A stretch of DNA of 41,528 nt from an uncultured Eubacteriales bacterium. GTDB taxonomy: Bacteria; Bacillota; Clostridia; Oscillospirales; Acutalibacteraceae. Below the pieces are notes generated by a model. The model did not search any database and was not told the origin of the DNA. It saw nothing but the letters and a program-made list of their open reading frames with translations. This document shows, one piece after another, positions 26,295 through 34,893 of the stretch. Location: contig OMYH01000039.1 of NCBI GenBank assembly GCA_900315255.1, forward strand, positions 1-41,528. The letters run 5' to 3'. The position numbers were made by a program, and so were the translations under genes. Position 1 is the first letter of the stretch. Each line of letters begins with the position of its first letter.

Positions 26295-26735
26295 GTGGAT
26301 AGTGACAGATATGTTGGTCGTGATATGAAGTGTGTTTCAAACTGCATAAGGCGCGCCTTTTCGGGCATATGCAAAGACGTTTACGGCGAAGAGATAACAA
26401 CGTCAAACTGCTGGCTGCTGATGTATCTGTTCGACCATGGCGGCGAAGATGTATTCCAGAAGGATATTGAAGAAAAGTTTAATATCCGACGCTCCACTTC
26501 ATCAAGTATAATATCATTGCTTGAGAAAAAGGGTTATATCGAGAGGGCTTCTGTTGAACGAGATGCAAGGCTTAAAAAGCTCGTTCTGACGGAAAAGGCG
26601 CTTGAAATATGCGATGAGGTCAATAAACGCACGATAGATTTTGAAGAAAGCCTGACCGATGGAATACCCGAAGAGAAGCTCGATATATTCTACGAGGTTC
26701 TCGCCGAAATACAGAAAAATGCCGAAGGTCATTGA
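26295..26735 (+). CDS. MarR-family transcriptional repressor
   Basis: This 146-residue winged-helix regulator has the recognition region DVFQKDIEEKFNIRRSTSSS, then IISLLEKKGYIERA and the wing SVERDARLKKLVLTEKA. The flanking helices form the dimer interface. The start is GTG 26295 with AGGAGGTG upstream. The gene heads an operon with two ABC exporter subunits 31 bases downstream, a common arrangement in which MarR represses the exporter until a drug-like ligand binds. The palindrome at 26236-26266 is the likely operator. The ligand is unknown. Confidence 0.92.
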   Translation: MDSDRYVGRDMKCVSNCIRRAFSGICKDVYGEEITTSNCWLLMYLFDHGGEDVFQKDIEEKFNIRRSTSSSIISLLEKKGYIERASVERDARLKKLVLTEKALEICDEVNKRTIDFEESLTDGIPEEKLDIFYEVLAEIQKNAEGH

Positions 26736-26765
26736 CACGGCAAAGAATTAAAAGGAGTGATGTGT

Positions 26766-28514
26766 ATGATCAAAAAACTTGCAGGCTGCATTCGTGAATA
26801 CTGGCTTGTATCGCTGCTTGCGCCGATCACCGTTATCGGAGAGGTCGTACTTGAGGTTATTATTCCAAAGCTGATGGCAGATCTTATCGACTTTGGAATT
26901 AACGCAGGCGATATGTCATATATCTGGCTGACGGGGGCAAAGCTTGTGACAGCGTGTCTGTTCTCGTTATTGTGCGGTGCTTTGGCAGGAGCGTTTGCGG
27001 CGAAGGCTGCTGCAGGCTTTGCAAAAAATCTGAGAAAGGATATGTTCTATAATGTACAGAGCTTTTCTTTCTCAAATATCGACAAATTCTCGACATCAAG
27101 CCTGGTCACAAGACTTACTACCGATGTATCGAATGTTCAGAATGCTTACATGATGATAGTCAGGACGGCATTCAGAAGTCCGGCAATGATAGTATTCTGT
27201 ATGATAAGCGCATTCAGGATAAACAAGACGATTTCGCTTATGTATCTGCTTGCGATACCGATACTGGCGATAGCGTTCCTGGTGATATTTTCTAATGCTC
27301 ACCCTATATTTGAAAAGGTGTTCAAGACATACGACAAGCTTAACAATATTGTAGGAGAAAACCTTCACGGTATAAGAGTGGTCAAGACGTTCGTCAGAGA
27401 AGAACACGAGGATAAAAAATTCAAGGACATATCCGGAGAGATATATAAGCTGTTCATGAAAGCCGAAAGGATAATCATCTTCAATATGCCTGTTATGCAG
27501 CTTGTTATCTATGCAAGTATGATCTGTCTTAGCTGGCTGTCGGCAAAATTCATTGTGGCTTCGGGCAACAATCCCGAAGTCGGACTGACAACTGGTCAGC
27601 TGACGAGCCTTTATTCTTATCTTATGCAGATGCTCATAAGTCTGATGATGCTTTCGATGATTTTCATGATGATCGTTATTTCCAAGGCGTCTGCCGAGAG
27701 AATATGCGAGGTGCTTGACGAGAAGTCAGACCTTACAAACGGCGACGATCCGATAACCGAGGTAAAGGACGGTTCTGTTAAATTCGAGGGAGTATCGTTC
27801 AGCTATAACGGCAGCGATAAATACTGTCTGAGCGATATTGACCTGGACATCAGATCGGGCGAGGTCATCGGAGTTATCGGCGGTACGGGTTCTTCAAAAT
27901 CAAGTTTTGTACAGCTTATACCGAGATTGTATGACGCCACAAAAGGAAGAGTCCTTGTCGGAGGGGCAGATGTGCGTGACTATGATCTTGAAACGCTGAG
28001 AGATAATGTAGCGATGGTTCTCCAGAAAAACGTCCTGTTCTCAGGCACAATAAAGGATAACCTCAGATGGGGCGATCCGAACGCAACAGACGAAGAGATA
28101 AAGAGAGTATGTAAGCTTGCTTGTGCAGATGAGTTTATCGAGAAATTCCCCGATAAATATGATACATACATTGAGCAGGGCGGCACCAATGTGTCGGGCG
28201 GACAGAAGCAGCGTTTGTGTATAGCAAGAGCATTGCTCAAAAAGCCGAAGATACTTATACTTGACGATTCCACCAGTGCAGTCGATACGAAGACCGATTC
28301 CTTGATCAGAAAGGCGTTTGCGGAAGAAATTCCCGATACGACAAAGTTTATTATTGCTCAGAGAATTTCCTCTGTTGAGGACGCAGATAAGATCATAGTT
28401 CTTGACGGCGGTAAGCTCAACGGCTTCGGTACTCATGAAGAATTGCTCAAGACAAATGCAATTTACCGTGAAGTATACGAATCACAGGTGAAAGGGGGCG
28501 GCGATGATGAGTAA
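26766..28514 (+). CDS. Heterodimeric ABC exporter subunit, degenerate ATP site
   Basis: This 582-residue half-transporter has six membrane helices (about 15-320) followed by an ATPase domain. Walker A is GGTGSSKSS near residue 374, the signature is NVSGGQKQRL, and Walker B is ILILDDSTSAVD. The catalytic Glu after Walker B is replaced by Asp, as in the non-catalytic half of BmrCD/LmrCD/TM287-288-type exporters. The start is ATG 26766, eight bases after AGGAG; GTG 26757 and ATG 26760 are too close to it. It overlaps the next subunit by 11 bases. The substrate is probably a lipophilic drug or lipid (family knowledge). Confidence 0.92.
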   Translation: MIKKLAGCIREYWLVSLLAPITVIGEVVLEVIIPKLMADLIDFGINAGDMSYIWLTGAKLVTACLFSLLCGALAGAFAAKAAAGFAKNLRKDMFYNVQSFSFSNIDKFSTSSLVTRLTTDVSNVQNAYMMIVRTAFRSPAMIVFCMISAFRINKTISLMYLLAIPILAIAFLVIFSNAHPIFEKVFKTYDKLNNIVGENLHGIRVVKTFVREEHEDKKFKDISGEIYKLFMKAERIIIFNMPVMQLVIYASMICLSWLSAKFIVASGNNPEVGLTTGQLTSLYSYLMQMLISLMMLSMIFMMIVISKASAERICEVLDEKSDLTNGDDPITEVKDGSVKFEGVSFSYNGSDKYCLSDIDLDIRSGEVIGVIGGTGSSKSSFVQLIPRLYDATKGRVLVGGADVRDYDLETLRDNVAMVLQKNVLFSGTIKDNLRWGDPNATDEEIKRVCKLACADEFIEKFPDKYDTYIEQGGTNVSGGQKQRLCIARALLKKPKILILDDSTSAVDTKTDSLIRKAFAEEIPDTTKFIIAQRISSVEDADKIIVLDGGKLNGFGTHEELLKTNAIYREVYESQVKGGGDDE

Positions 28515-30573
28515 GAAGAAAAATAGAAATAAGAAACCGCAAACTACCCCTGAATCCGTCGGCAGAGAGATAAAGGCTGCTGTCCCTGAGTTAAAGAAGA
28601 AGCCCGAAACCACTGAGGCAGTAAAGACTTCGACAAAACCGTATAGGGAAAACAATAAAACGCCCGATGAAAAAAATCAGGCAAAAATGCCGCCTAAGGG
28701 CGGAAATCCGCCAATGCCGAAGGTTGAGAAGAGTACGGTAAAACGACTGCTGAACTACGTATTCTCACGCTATAAGGCGAGATTCTTTGTAGTGCTGATA
28801 TGTATACTTGTAAGTGCGATAGTTAATGTTGCGGGATCGATGTTCATCAAGATCCTGATAGACAACTATATTACACCCCTCCTGACGCAGCTGCACCCTG
28901 ATTTTGCACCGCTGATAAGAGCGCTGTGCATAATGGGAGTTCTGTATCTGACAGGTGTTAGCGCATCTTATCTATACAACCGAATAATGATCACTATATC
29001 TCAGGGAGTTCTTAAACGTGTTCGTGACGATATGTTCGAGCATATGCAGACACTGCCGATACGCTATTTTGATACGCATACGCACGGCGATATAATGAGT
29101 TACTATACAAACGATACCGATACTCTCAGACAGATGATCTCTCAGAGTGTTCCGCAGGTATTCAACTCTATTATCACCATAATTGCCGTTTTCTGCGGAA
29201 TGGTCTATACAAGTCCGTATCTTACTGGAGTGGTGCTGCTGTTTTGTGTAGTACAGTTCCTGGTAGTAAAGACGGTAGGCGGCAACAGCGGAAAATACTT
29301 TATCGCCCAGCAAAAGACTCTCGGAAAGGTAAACGGTTATATTGAAGAGATGATAACGGGCCAGAAGGTAATCAAGGTTTTCTGCCATGAAGAGAAGACA
29401 AAAGAGGATTTTGACAAGCTCAACGACGAGCTGTTTGACTCTGCATACAACGCAAATAAGTACGCAAATATGCTCATGCCTATTATGATGAACATCGGTA
29501 ATCTGCAGTATGCTGTTCTTGCGATCGTCGGAGCGTTCATTTCGCTGTCGGGCGGCGGAGTATTCACTGTCGGCGCTATTGTTTCATTCCTGCAGCTGTC
29601 GAAGAGTTTTTCGGGTCCGATAGGCAACGTATCTCAGCAGATAAATTCCATAGTCATGGCTCTTGCGGGCGCACAGAGAATCTTCTCTCTGCTTGATGAA
29701 GAAAGCGAAGCAGATGACGGATATGTTACCCTTGTTAATGCTAAGCGTGAGAACGGCGAGCTTAAGGAATGTGACGAGAGAACGGGTCTATGGGCATGGA
29801 AACACCCCCACGGCGACGGAACAACCACATACACCGAGCTGAAGGGTGATGTACGGCTGTGTGATGTGGACTTCGGCTATGTTCCCGAGAAGATAGTTCT
29901 GCATAATGTGTCTATCTATGCCGAGCCGGGTCATAAGATCGCATTTGTCGGAGCTACGGGAGCCGGAAAGACGACCATAACGAACCTCATCAATAGATTC
30001 TACGATATAGCTGACGGAAAGATCCGCTATGACGGGATCAATATAAACAAAATTAAGAAAGCAGACCTCAGACGCTCGCTCGGAGTGGTGCTGCAGGAAA
30101 CGAACCTTTTCACGGGCAGTATTATGGATAATATCCGCTACGGAAAGCTCGACGCAACAGACGAAGAATGCATAGCTGCGGCAAAGCTTGCGAATGCTCA
30201 TGATTTTATCACGAGATTGCCCGACGGCTATGATACCATGATAGACGGAACCGGCGGAAGCCTTTCGCAGGGTCAGCGACAGCTTTTGTCTATTGCGAGG
30301 GCTGCAGTTGCCGATCCCCCTGTAATGATCCTCGACGAGGCAACGTCTTCGATTGATACAAGAACAGAGATGCTTGTGACTCGAGGCATGGATTCGCTCA
30401 TGCACGGCAGAACGGTATTTGTAATAGCTCACAGGCTCTCCACCGTAAAGAACTCTGATGTTATTATGGTTCTTGAAGCGGGAAGGATAATTGAAAGAGG
30501 CAGCCATGAACAGCTGATCGCTCAGAAGGGCAAATACTATCAGCTTTACACAGGCGCATTTGAGCTTGAATAA
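28504..30573 (+). CDS. Heterodimeric ABC exporter subunit, catalytic ATP site
   Basis: This 689-residue half-transporter pairs with the preceding subunit. A hydrophilic N-terminal extension of about 75 residues, rich in Lys, Pro and Thr, precedes six membrane helices. The nucleotide-binding domain then carries Walker A GATGAGKTTI, signature SLSQGQRQLL and Walker B VMILDEATSSID. The Glu in LDEA is intact, so this chain supplies the hydrolytic Walker B. ISQGVLKRVRDDMFEHMQ is a typical coupling-helix region. Start codons ATG 28504 and 28507 are adjacent, after AAAGGGGGCGGCG. The overlap with the upstream gene implies coupled, equimolar synthesis. A strong terminator follows. Confidence 0.93.
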   Translation: MMSKKKNRNKKPQTTPESVGREIKAAVPELKKKPETTEAVKTSTKPYRENNKTPDEKNQAKMPPKGGNPPMPKVEKSTVKRLLNYVFSRYKARFFVVLICILVSAIVNVAGSMFIKILIDNYITPLLTQLHPDFAPLIRALCIMGVLYLTGVSASYLYNRIMITISQGVLKRVRDDMFEHMQTLPIRYFDTHTHGDIMSYYTNDTDTLRQMISQSVPQVFNSIITIIAVFCGMVYTSPYLTGVVLLFCVVQFLVVKTVGGNSGKYFIAQQKTLGKVNGYIEEMITGQKVIKVFCHEEKTKEDFDKLNDELFDSAYNANKYANMLMPIMMNIGNLQYAVLAIVGAFISLSGGGVFTVGAIVSFLQLSKSFSGPIGNVSQQINSIVMALAGAQRIFSLLDEESEADDGYVTLVNAKRENGELKECDERTGLWAWKHPHGDGTTTYTELKGDVRLCDVDFGYVPEKIVLHNVSIYAEPGHKIAFVGATGAGKTTITNLINRFYDIADGKIRYDGININKIKKADLRRSLGVVLQETNLFTGSIMDNIRYGKLDATDEECIAAAKLANAHDFITRLPDGYDTMIDGTGGSLSQGQRQLLSIARAAVADPPVMILDEATSSIDTRTEMLVTRGMDSLMHGRTVFVIAHRLSTVKNSDVIMVLEAGRIIERGSHEQLIAQKGKYYQLYTGAFELE

Positions 30574-30586
30574 TTTCGGTAACGAC

Positions 30587-30682
30587 ACCCCACAAGGATC
30601 ACGAATGGTCTTTGTGGGGTACTGTTATAAAAAAGGAACCCATTTCGGAAAAGGAGTCAAACGTTTTCCAAAATGGTTTTTT
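30587..30682 (+). terminator. Two hairpins ending the exporter operon
   Basis: ACCCCACAAGG / CTTTGTGGGGT (30587-30620) forms a hairpin with no U-tract. It is followed by CCATTTCGGAAAA / TTTTCCAAAATGG (30639-30676), a long imperfect stem followed by TTTTTT (30677-30682), which is the functional terminator. Confidence 0.85.
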
Positions 30683-31023
30683 CATAAAAAAACAGCCCGA
30701 TAAAATAGGGCTTTTATAGCGACTTTTGGGTGAATATCCGCTAATTCATCGGGAATGATTATATCGTTATAGAGTGCAGCATAATACTCCCCTTTTGTGT
30801 TTATATCATTAATAAAATACGGTTTTACGCAAATCAGCTTTATATTCGGATAGGCTTTCTTTGCACTCCGTACAGCAGACCAAAACAGGCTGTCAAATTC
30901 ACCCATTGCTCCCGTGTAAAATATCTCACAGCCTTGTGCTATTGCTTCCTCAATAACGTTATCAAGCTTACTGCTTATATTTTCAAATATATTCCTGTGA
31001 CCGAACCCGCAACACGCTTTCAT
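30682..31023 (-). pseudogene. SLOG/DUF1273-like gene truncated into a terminator
   Basis: The first ~103 residues match small SLOG-superfamily (YpsA/DUF1273-like) proteins: KACCGFGHR at the start, EIFYTGAMGEFDSLFWSAV, and KLICVKPYF. DIIIPDELADIHPKVAIK comes last. Relatives continue with about 50 more residues containing the second half of the nucleotide-binding fold. Here the frame instead runs straight through a hairpin-plus-poly-T terminator (30712-30684) and ends ALFYRAVFL. The 3' half was therefore deleted and the ORF joined to the terminator. A functional product is unlikely. SLOG proteins bind nucleotides, and some act in defence or toxin systems. Confidence 0.7.
30694..30712 (-). terminator. 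Terminator hairpin shared with the far end of the accessory region
   Basis: AGCCCGATAAAATAGGGCT matches the hairpin at 41441-41459 at 18 of 19 bases. Read leftward it is followed by a T7 run, so it is a working terminator shape. It lies inside the last codons of the truncated SLOG ORF. Confidence 0.7.
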
Positions 31024-31131
31024 ACCCGCCTTATTAGATACACTTTAGATATATTATGTGCCTGCATCAAATGTTATAGCACATTGTAGGCATAAAATAA
31101 AGTCGTAATAAATATGAAATGAGGTTTATTT

Positions 31132-31293
31132 ATGGCTGTTAAGAGTTTATCTATACGAATTGATGAAGAAATGCTGAACAAGCTGCACGTTGTAGCAGAC
31201 TACGAAGGTCGCTCGGCAAACAGTCAGATATTGATTCTGATTCGTGACGCAATTGAAAAGTACGAGGATAAACACGGAAAAATCGAGATATAA
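31132..31293 (+). CDS. Ribbon-helix-helix (Arc/CopG-like) DNA-binding protein
   Basis: This 53-residue protein begins MAVKSLSIRIDEEMLNKLHV, a beta-strand followed by helix A. ADYEGRSANSQILILIRDAI then gives helix B with the conserved G-R-S/T-x-x-x turn. This is the RHH fold of small repressors and many antitoxins. ATG 31132 follows GAGGTTTATTT. Inverted repeats upstream (ATGTGC..GCACAT and TGCCT..AGGCA within 31050-31095) may be its operator. No toxin gene is adjacent: the upstream gene is the broken SLOG ORF on the other strand and downstream is a hairpin. It may be an orphaned antitoxin or a plasmid-type repressor. Confidence 0.85.
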   Translation: MAVKSLSIRIDEEMLNKLHVVADYEGRSANSQILILIRDAIEKYEDKHGKIEI

Positions 31294-31298
31294 TAATG

Positions 31299-31334
31299 AA
31301 CCGCAGTTTTAGGGGTGAAGCCCAAAACTGCGGT
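31299..31334. terminator. Hairpin after the RHH gene
   Basis: ACCGCAGTTTT and AAAACTGCGGT form a perfect 11-bp inverted repeat with a 13-base loop. No U-tract follows on the plus strand. A related hairpin (AACCGAAGTTTT / AAAACTGCAGTT) lies at 41245-41281. Confidence 0.6.
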
Positions 31335-31361
31335 CTACCATACTAACAATAATTATGTCCT

Positions 31362-31910
31362 TTAATCAAAAATTTCTTCTGAGGATGAATACATCAAGGC
31401 AGAATAAAGTTTCTGCGGCATGGAATTGAACATCATTTCAACCACCACTTCTGCAGAAGTGGTGTTGTCGTATAACAGCCACTCCTTTGTCATACCGACT
31501 GATCCGTAGCAGTAGTGGCGGATACTGAATCTCAGCTGTGTATCAAGCACCTCGGTACGCAGCTTTTCTTTTGCAATCTTTTCATAACGCTGAACGAAAT
31601 ATTCGAGCATATACGCCCACAGCGCATTTTGGGAAGAATCCTCATACGCACGCTTATAGAAGATAAAGTCTTGCTTCATCCGTTTCATACCGGCTGCCGC
31701 CGATTCGAGCGACACCACATCCGTTTGGTTAGCCGATTGGAAGAATATCCAAGCGACCAAATCGTATTTATCCTTAAAATGATAGTAAAATGTCGGGCGT
31801 TCAATCTCAGCCGCCTTGCAAATTTCCGTCACACGGATTTTGTCAATCGGCTTTTGCTTCATCAACGCCTTCGTTTTGTCTGCTATCCAAAGCTTTGTAA
31901 TCTCAGCCAT
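31362..31910 (-). CDS. TetR/AcrR-family regulator
   Basis: This 182-residue regulator has an N-terminal DNA-binding domain in which KIRVTEICKAAEIERPTFYY leads into HFKDKYDLVAWIF, a typical TetR helix-turn-helix. The C-terminal ligand domain is unlike the drug-binding TetR/QacR type and resembles the DhaS-like (TetR_C) group of Firmicutes. The ATG follows GAGGATAAA. A perfect consensus promoter and an inverted repeat lie directly upstream, which suggests autorepression. The regulated neighbours are not obvious: upstream is an insertion sequence that may have separated the regulator from its target. Confidence 0.88.
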   Translation of the reverse strand: MAEITKLWIADKTKALMKQKPIDKIRVTEICKAAEIERPTFYYHFKDKYDLVAWIFFQSANQTDVVSLESAAAGMKRMKQDFIFYKRAYEDSSQNALWAYMLEYFVQRYEKIAKEKLRTEVLDTQLRFSIRHYCYGSVGMTKEWLLYDNTTSAEVVVEMMFNSMPQKLYSALMYSSSEEIFD

Positions 31911-31944
31911 TTTATCCTCTTTTCTTACAAAAACTTAATTCTGT

Positions 31945-31989
31945 AATATAACCTATCATAATTATATTTCTGTAAGTGGAAATTGTCAA
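31945..31989 (-). promoter_or_regulatory. TetR gene promoter and operator
   Basis: Read leftward, TTGACA (31989-31984), a 17-base spacer and TATAAT (31966-31961). AATATAA (31945-31951) and TTATATT (31962-31968) form an inverted repeat that overlaps the -10 box. CTGTAA repeats flank it. Confidence 0.8.
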
Positions 31990-32014
31990 TAAAATCGGGT
32001 AAAATAGTGATAAC

Positions 32015-33059
32015 AACTTGTGTTGGTTTGTCAATGATGTGTTACACATTTTTTAAATAGCATCAATTTCGCCAGTTTGTAAGAAGTGATTAATAATCTC
32101 ACGAGGAGATTTCCAATTCAAAGGGCGCATAGGGAAGTTATTATATTTTCTGCTGTGAACAGCTAATTGCTTTTCAAAATCTTCAAACGAGTAGAAAGAG
32201 TGTGTTGCATAGAAGTATTCATTATCTTTTCTGTGTGACCGCTCTACCTTGCCGTTGTGTCTTGGAGTATATGGTTTGATCAGCTTGTGTCTTATTCCTT
32301 TCTCTTTGAGGCTAGCCTCAAAGAGCGTCATATCTTTTAGCTTCTTGCTGCCGCCAAACTTCTTGGTAAACTCAAATCCGTTGTCAGTTTGTACACACTC
32401 TACATTGAAAGGAAATGCCCCCAGCATATGCTCAAGAAAAACTTTTGATGAATAGGTGCTTTGTTCTCTGAAAGCCTCAACGTACCTGAACCGCGAGTAT
32501 TCATCAATAGCAGTATATTGATAGAACTTCTCTCCCTTAGCATCACCTACAATGCAGGCTGTAGGAACAACCTTAACATCTATCTGAACACGCTGACCGG
32601 GATAGAGCATTTTCTCATAAGGCTTTGGAATGTATTTAGGATTCGGAGGTGTCTGACGAGGTTCTCCGAGCTTCCGGAGCATACGGTAAAGTCCTGTTAT
32701 GCTTCTTTTATACCCTCTTAATCGCAGCTTCACCCAGAACACTACAAGTCCGGCGTTAGGGTTTCTTCTCCTCATGTCCTTTATCAGCTTTATTTCTTCC
32801 TCTGTGTGTTCATTCGGATGATGTTTTGGTCTGTGTGATCGATCCGCCAGAGATTGAAGTGTCCCGTCATATCTCCTTTTCCAGAAGTAAATGTACTGAC
32901 GAGTAACATCGTATTTGATGGCAGCCTTTGTTACACCATATTTCATTGAATATTTAATCAGGGATTGACGAAACATCATCTTTTGTGTTACAGTATTCAT
33001 AGCAAATAGGATTCTCCTTTGTTATTGTTTTTTGTCGCAAATTAACTGTAACACAAGTT
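32015..33059 (-). mobile_element. IS481-like insertion sequence
   Basis: A single DDE transposase gene lies between AACTTGTGTT (32015-32024) and its exact inverse AACACAAGTT (33050-33059), giving about 1,045 bp. The core TGTGTTACA/TGTAACACA recurs at 32038-32046, at about 32983-32992 inside the start of the transposase gene and at 33047-33055, so the precise ends are uncertain. No target duplication is visible by eye. Confidence 0.7.
32053..33000 (-). CDS. IS481-family DDE transposase
   Basis: This 315-residue transposase has an N-terminal helix-turn-helix (KYGVTKAAIKYDVTRQYIYF with WKRRYDG) and a retroviral-integrase-type core. The catalytic triad is visible in VQIDVKVVP (first Asp), VQTDNGFEF (second Asp) and HNGKVERSHR (Glu). 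The full 315 residues read without a stop, so the enzyme may be active. GGAGAATCCTATTTGCT precedes the ATG. The first codons (ATGAATACTGTAACACAA) themselves contain the terminal-repeat motif, which could allow the transposase to repress its own synthesis (inference). Confidence 0.92.
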   Translation of the reverse strand: MNTVTQKMMFRQSLIKYSMKYGVTKAAIKYDVTRQYIYFWKRRYDGTLQSLADRSHRPKHHPNEHTEEEIKLIKDMRRRNPNAGLVVFWVKLRLRGYKRSITGLYRMLRKLGEPRQTPPNPKYIPKPYEKMLYPGQRVQIDVKVVPTACIVGDAKGEKFYQYTAIDEYSRFRYVEAFREQSTYSSKVFLEHMLGAFPFNVECVQTDNGFEFTKKFGGSKKLKDMTLFEASLKEKGIRHKLIKPYTPRHNGKVERSHRKDNEYFYATHSFYSFEDFEKQLAVHSRKYNNFPMRPLNWKSPREIINHFLQTGEIDAI

Positions 33060-33123
33060 CTTCCTATTTGCTATCTTTTTTTGCTAACTGTAACATATCA
33101 ATTGTAAACCTACAGTAAATCTT

Positions 33124-33187
33124 CGCAAAATTTGCGACAAATCATTGACATTTGAGATTGCTCGTGCTAAACTAGTTATAGATAACT
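33124..33187 (+). promoter_or_regulatory. Promoter and palindromes of the small XRE gene
   Basis: TTGACA (33145-33150), a 17-base spacer and TAAACT (33168-33173). Palindrome CGCAAAATTTGCG (33124-33136) lies just upstream and AGTTATAGATAACT (33174-33187) directly follows the -10 box. Both are candidate operators for the XRE protein encoded next. Confidence 0.8.
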
Positions 33188-33220
33188 AACAGGAATTACA
33201 GGAGGAAAGAGAGGAGTCGG

Positions 33221-33430
33221 ATGTCGGTATCCTATAACAAGTTATGGAAAATGCTGATAGATCAGAAAAGGAGCCATATAGAGTTGCAAAGGGCAGCGGA
33301 GGTTGTGCCGAACACGATGACAAAGATACGCAGGGATCAGCCTGTGAATCTTGCGATACTGGATCGGATATGCCGTGTGCTTGGATGTGATTTTGGAGAT
33401 ATTGTGGAGCGAGTAGATAATTTTAAATAA
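33221..33430 (+). CDS. Small Cro/XRE-type regulator
   Basis: This 69-residue protein consists of little more than a helix-turn-helix: YNKLWKMLIDQKRSHIELQR, then AEVVPNTMTKIRRDQPVNL and RICRVLGCDFGDIVE. It matches the short Cro-type regulators often found beside small membrane genes in Firmicutes mobile regions. GAGGAGTCGG precedes the ATG. The downstream gene on the same strand is the membrane protein with an in-frame TGA, and a weak hairpin (CCGT-GAAA-ACGG and T-run, about 33450-33475) separates them. Autoregulation through the palindromes upstream is likely. Confidence 0.87.
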   Translation: MSVSYNKLWKMLIDQKRSHIELQRAAEVVPNTMTKIRRDQPVNLAILDRICRVLGCDFGDIVERVDNFK

Positions 33431-33518
33431 TTGCATAGCGACTATTTCGTGCCGTGAAAACGGTATGTTTTTTTGGTAATAGGTTAGCTGGAACTAACAC
33501 GGTAAGGAGGATACTAAC

Positions 33519-33923
33519 TTGAATAGGAATGAACTGTACGAATCAAAGATTTCAGATACCCGATGGTGGATGTACGATATCCCTGGCAATATCGGGTGAA
33601 TGATATATTTTGTGTGCTTTGTTCGGCTGGTGAGACAAGGGTTCAACCTGCTCACAGTAGCGGTGCTTGTTCCGGAGCTTCTGATGCTAATTGGCATCAT
33701 TGAACTGATCAGCGAGAGGATTGCTAAACTTGACAGTATTCTTCCGAGAAAACGGCTTCTCAGAGGTTTTGGTAGCCTGACGCTTGGCGGCATTCTTGGA
33801 GCAGTAATCTCTGTGATTGGAGTTATCACGGTTTACTGTAATTATTGGATGCTTCTGGGTTCTGTTCTCTGCGCTGTGTTCGCAGGACTCCTCTATAAGG
33901 GCTACAGAAAGGCGGAAGGATAA
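33519..33923 (+). pseudogene. Small membrane protein gene with in-frame TGA
   Basis: A strong AAGGAGG lies eight bases before TTG 33519. This opens the frame (M)NRNELYESKISDTRWWMYD-IPGNIG and meets TGA at 33597-33599. The same frame continues at once with ATG 33600 and 107 residues containing three hydrophobic segments (LLTVAVLVPELLMLIGIIEL; GGILGAVISVIGVIT; MLLGSVLCAVFAGLL). The two parts read as one membrane protein of about 134 residues, so the TGA is most simply a nonsense mutation. Alternatively the second ORF restarts by coupling. I do not recognise the family. Confidence 0.65.
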
Positions 33924-33957
33924 GAAATTCTTTTCAGGTGTTTTGATGGAGGTTCTT

Positions 33958-34878
33958 ATGAAAAAACACGTATTCAGAGTTGACTCTGATGGATACAACG
34001 GAGCGTGGTATCCATCGTCTGCCGAGAGTAAAAAGGGGGTCATTCTCATGCTGGGCGACAGCGCGGAGGATCACATGGCCAAGACCGCAGCGAAATGGCT
34101 GAATCAACAGGGCGTTGATGTGAAGGCAATGTCGCCGGATAAGAAGGATTACGGTCACCATAATTATCCGCTGGAGAGGTTTGGTAAGGCAATCGCGTTT
34201 ATGAAGGCGCAGGGATGTGACAAGCTCGGCGTTGTAGGCGCTTCCACCACCGGGATGATGGCGCTGTTGGCGGCGTCCTACTATCCGGAGTTGTCGCTGA
34301 CGATCGCAATCTCGCCCCCGGACTTTGTGATGGAAGGCTTTTATCAGGACGGAAAGGACGGCATGCGTGAGCGGCCCGGCGACAATGAATCCTCTGTGTC
34401 ATGGCAAAACAAGCCGCTTCCCTATCTGCCTTATGCTTATCGGCATCCGGAGTACTGGAAAAAGATTCAGGAGGAATCAAAGACGGGAGGTGACAAGGTT
34501 GCTTCACGGAAAATGTTTGACGAATCCGAGCGCAGGCACCCCATACAGGAGGAAGAGCGGATCAAGGTGGAGAACGTCCACGGAAAGATCATCTTCATCG
34601 GCACGGAGGATGACGTGCTTTGGGACACCTGCAAATATATCCGAAGGATGGAGGAGCGCCTTGCCGAACTGCCCCATGACAGCACCTTTGAAAGCTGGCT
34701 GTATAAAAACGGAACGCACTTCGCTTTTCCGGAATCCCTGCTGAAAATGATGCTGCCGGTGGGCTCCGGGCTGTTGGTTTCCTTTATGTTCAAGGCTGGA
34801 AAAGAACACAAAAAAGAATGCAGGGAAACCCGAATCGACATTGATAGAAGGCTGAAAAAAGCCTTGGCTGAATGGTAA
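33958..34878 (+). CDS. Alpha/beta hydrolase with BAAT (acyl-CoA thioester hydrolase) C-terminal-like fold
   Basis: This 306-residue enzyme resembles the C-terminal domain of bile-acid-CoA:amino-acid N-acyltransferases and acyl-CoA thioesterases, without their N-terminal domain. The nucleophile elbow is GVVGASTTGMMALLAA (Ser96), followed by LTIAISPPDFVMEGF. The acidic residue lies in FIGTEDDVLWDT and the His in YKNGTHFAFPES. The start is set at ATG 33958 (MKKHVFRVD) with GGAGG upstream. The gene looks GC-richer than its neighbours, with many C/G-ending codons, suggesting recent transfer. Substrate is unknown; bile-acid or xenobiotic esters are possible in a gut host but unproven. Confidence 0.85.
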   Translation: MKKHVFRVDSDGYNGAWYPSSAESKKGVILMLGDSAEDHMAKTAAKWLNQQGVDVKAMSPDKKDYGHHNYPLERFGKAIAFMKAQGCDKLGVVGASTTGMMALLAASYYPELSLTIAISPPDFVMEGFYQDGKDGMRERPGDNESSVSWQNKPLPYLPYAYRHPEYWKKIQEESKTGGDKVASRKMFDESERRHPIQEEERIKVENVHGKIIFIGTEDDVLWDTCKYIRRMEERLAELPHDSTFESWLYKNGTHFAFPESLLKMMLPVGSGLLVSFMFKAGKEHKKECRETRIDIDRRLKKALAEW

Positions 34879-34893
34879 AGGAGAGTTTCAATC

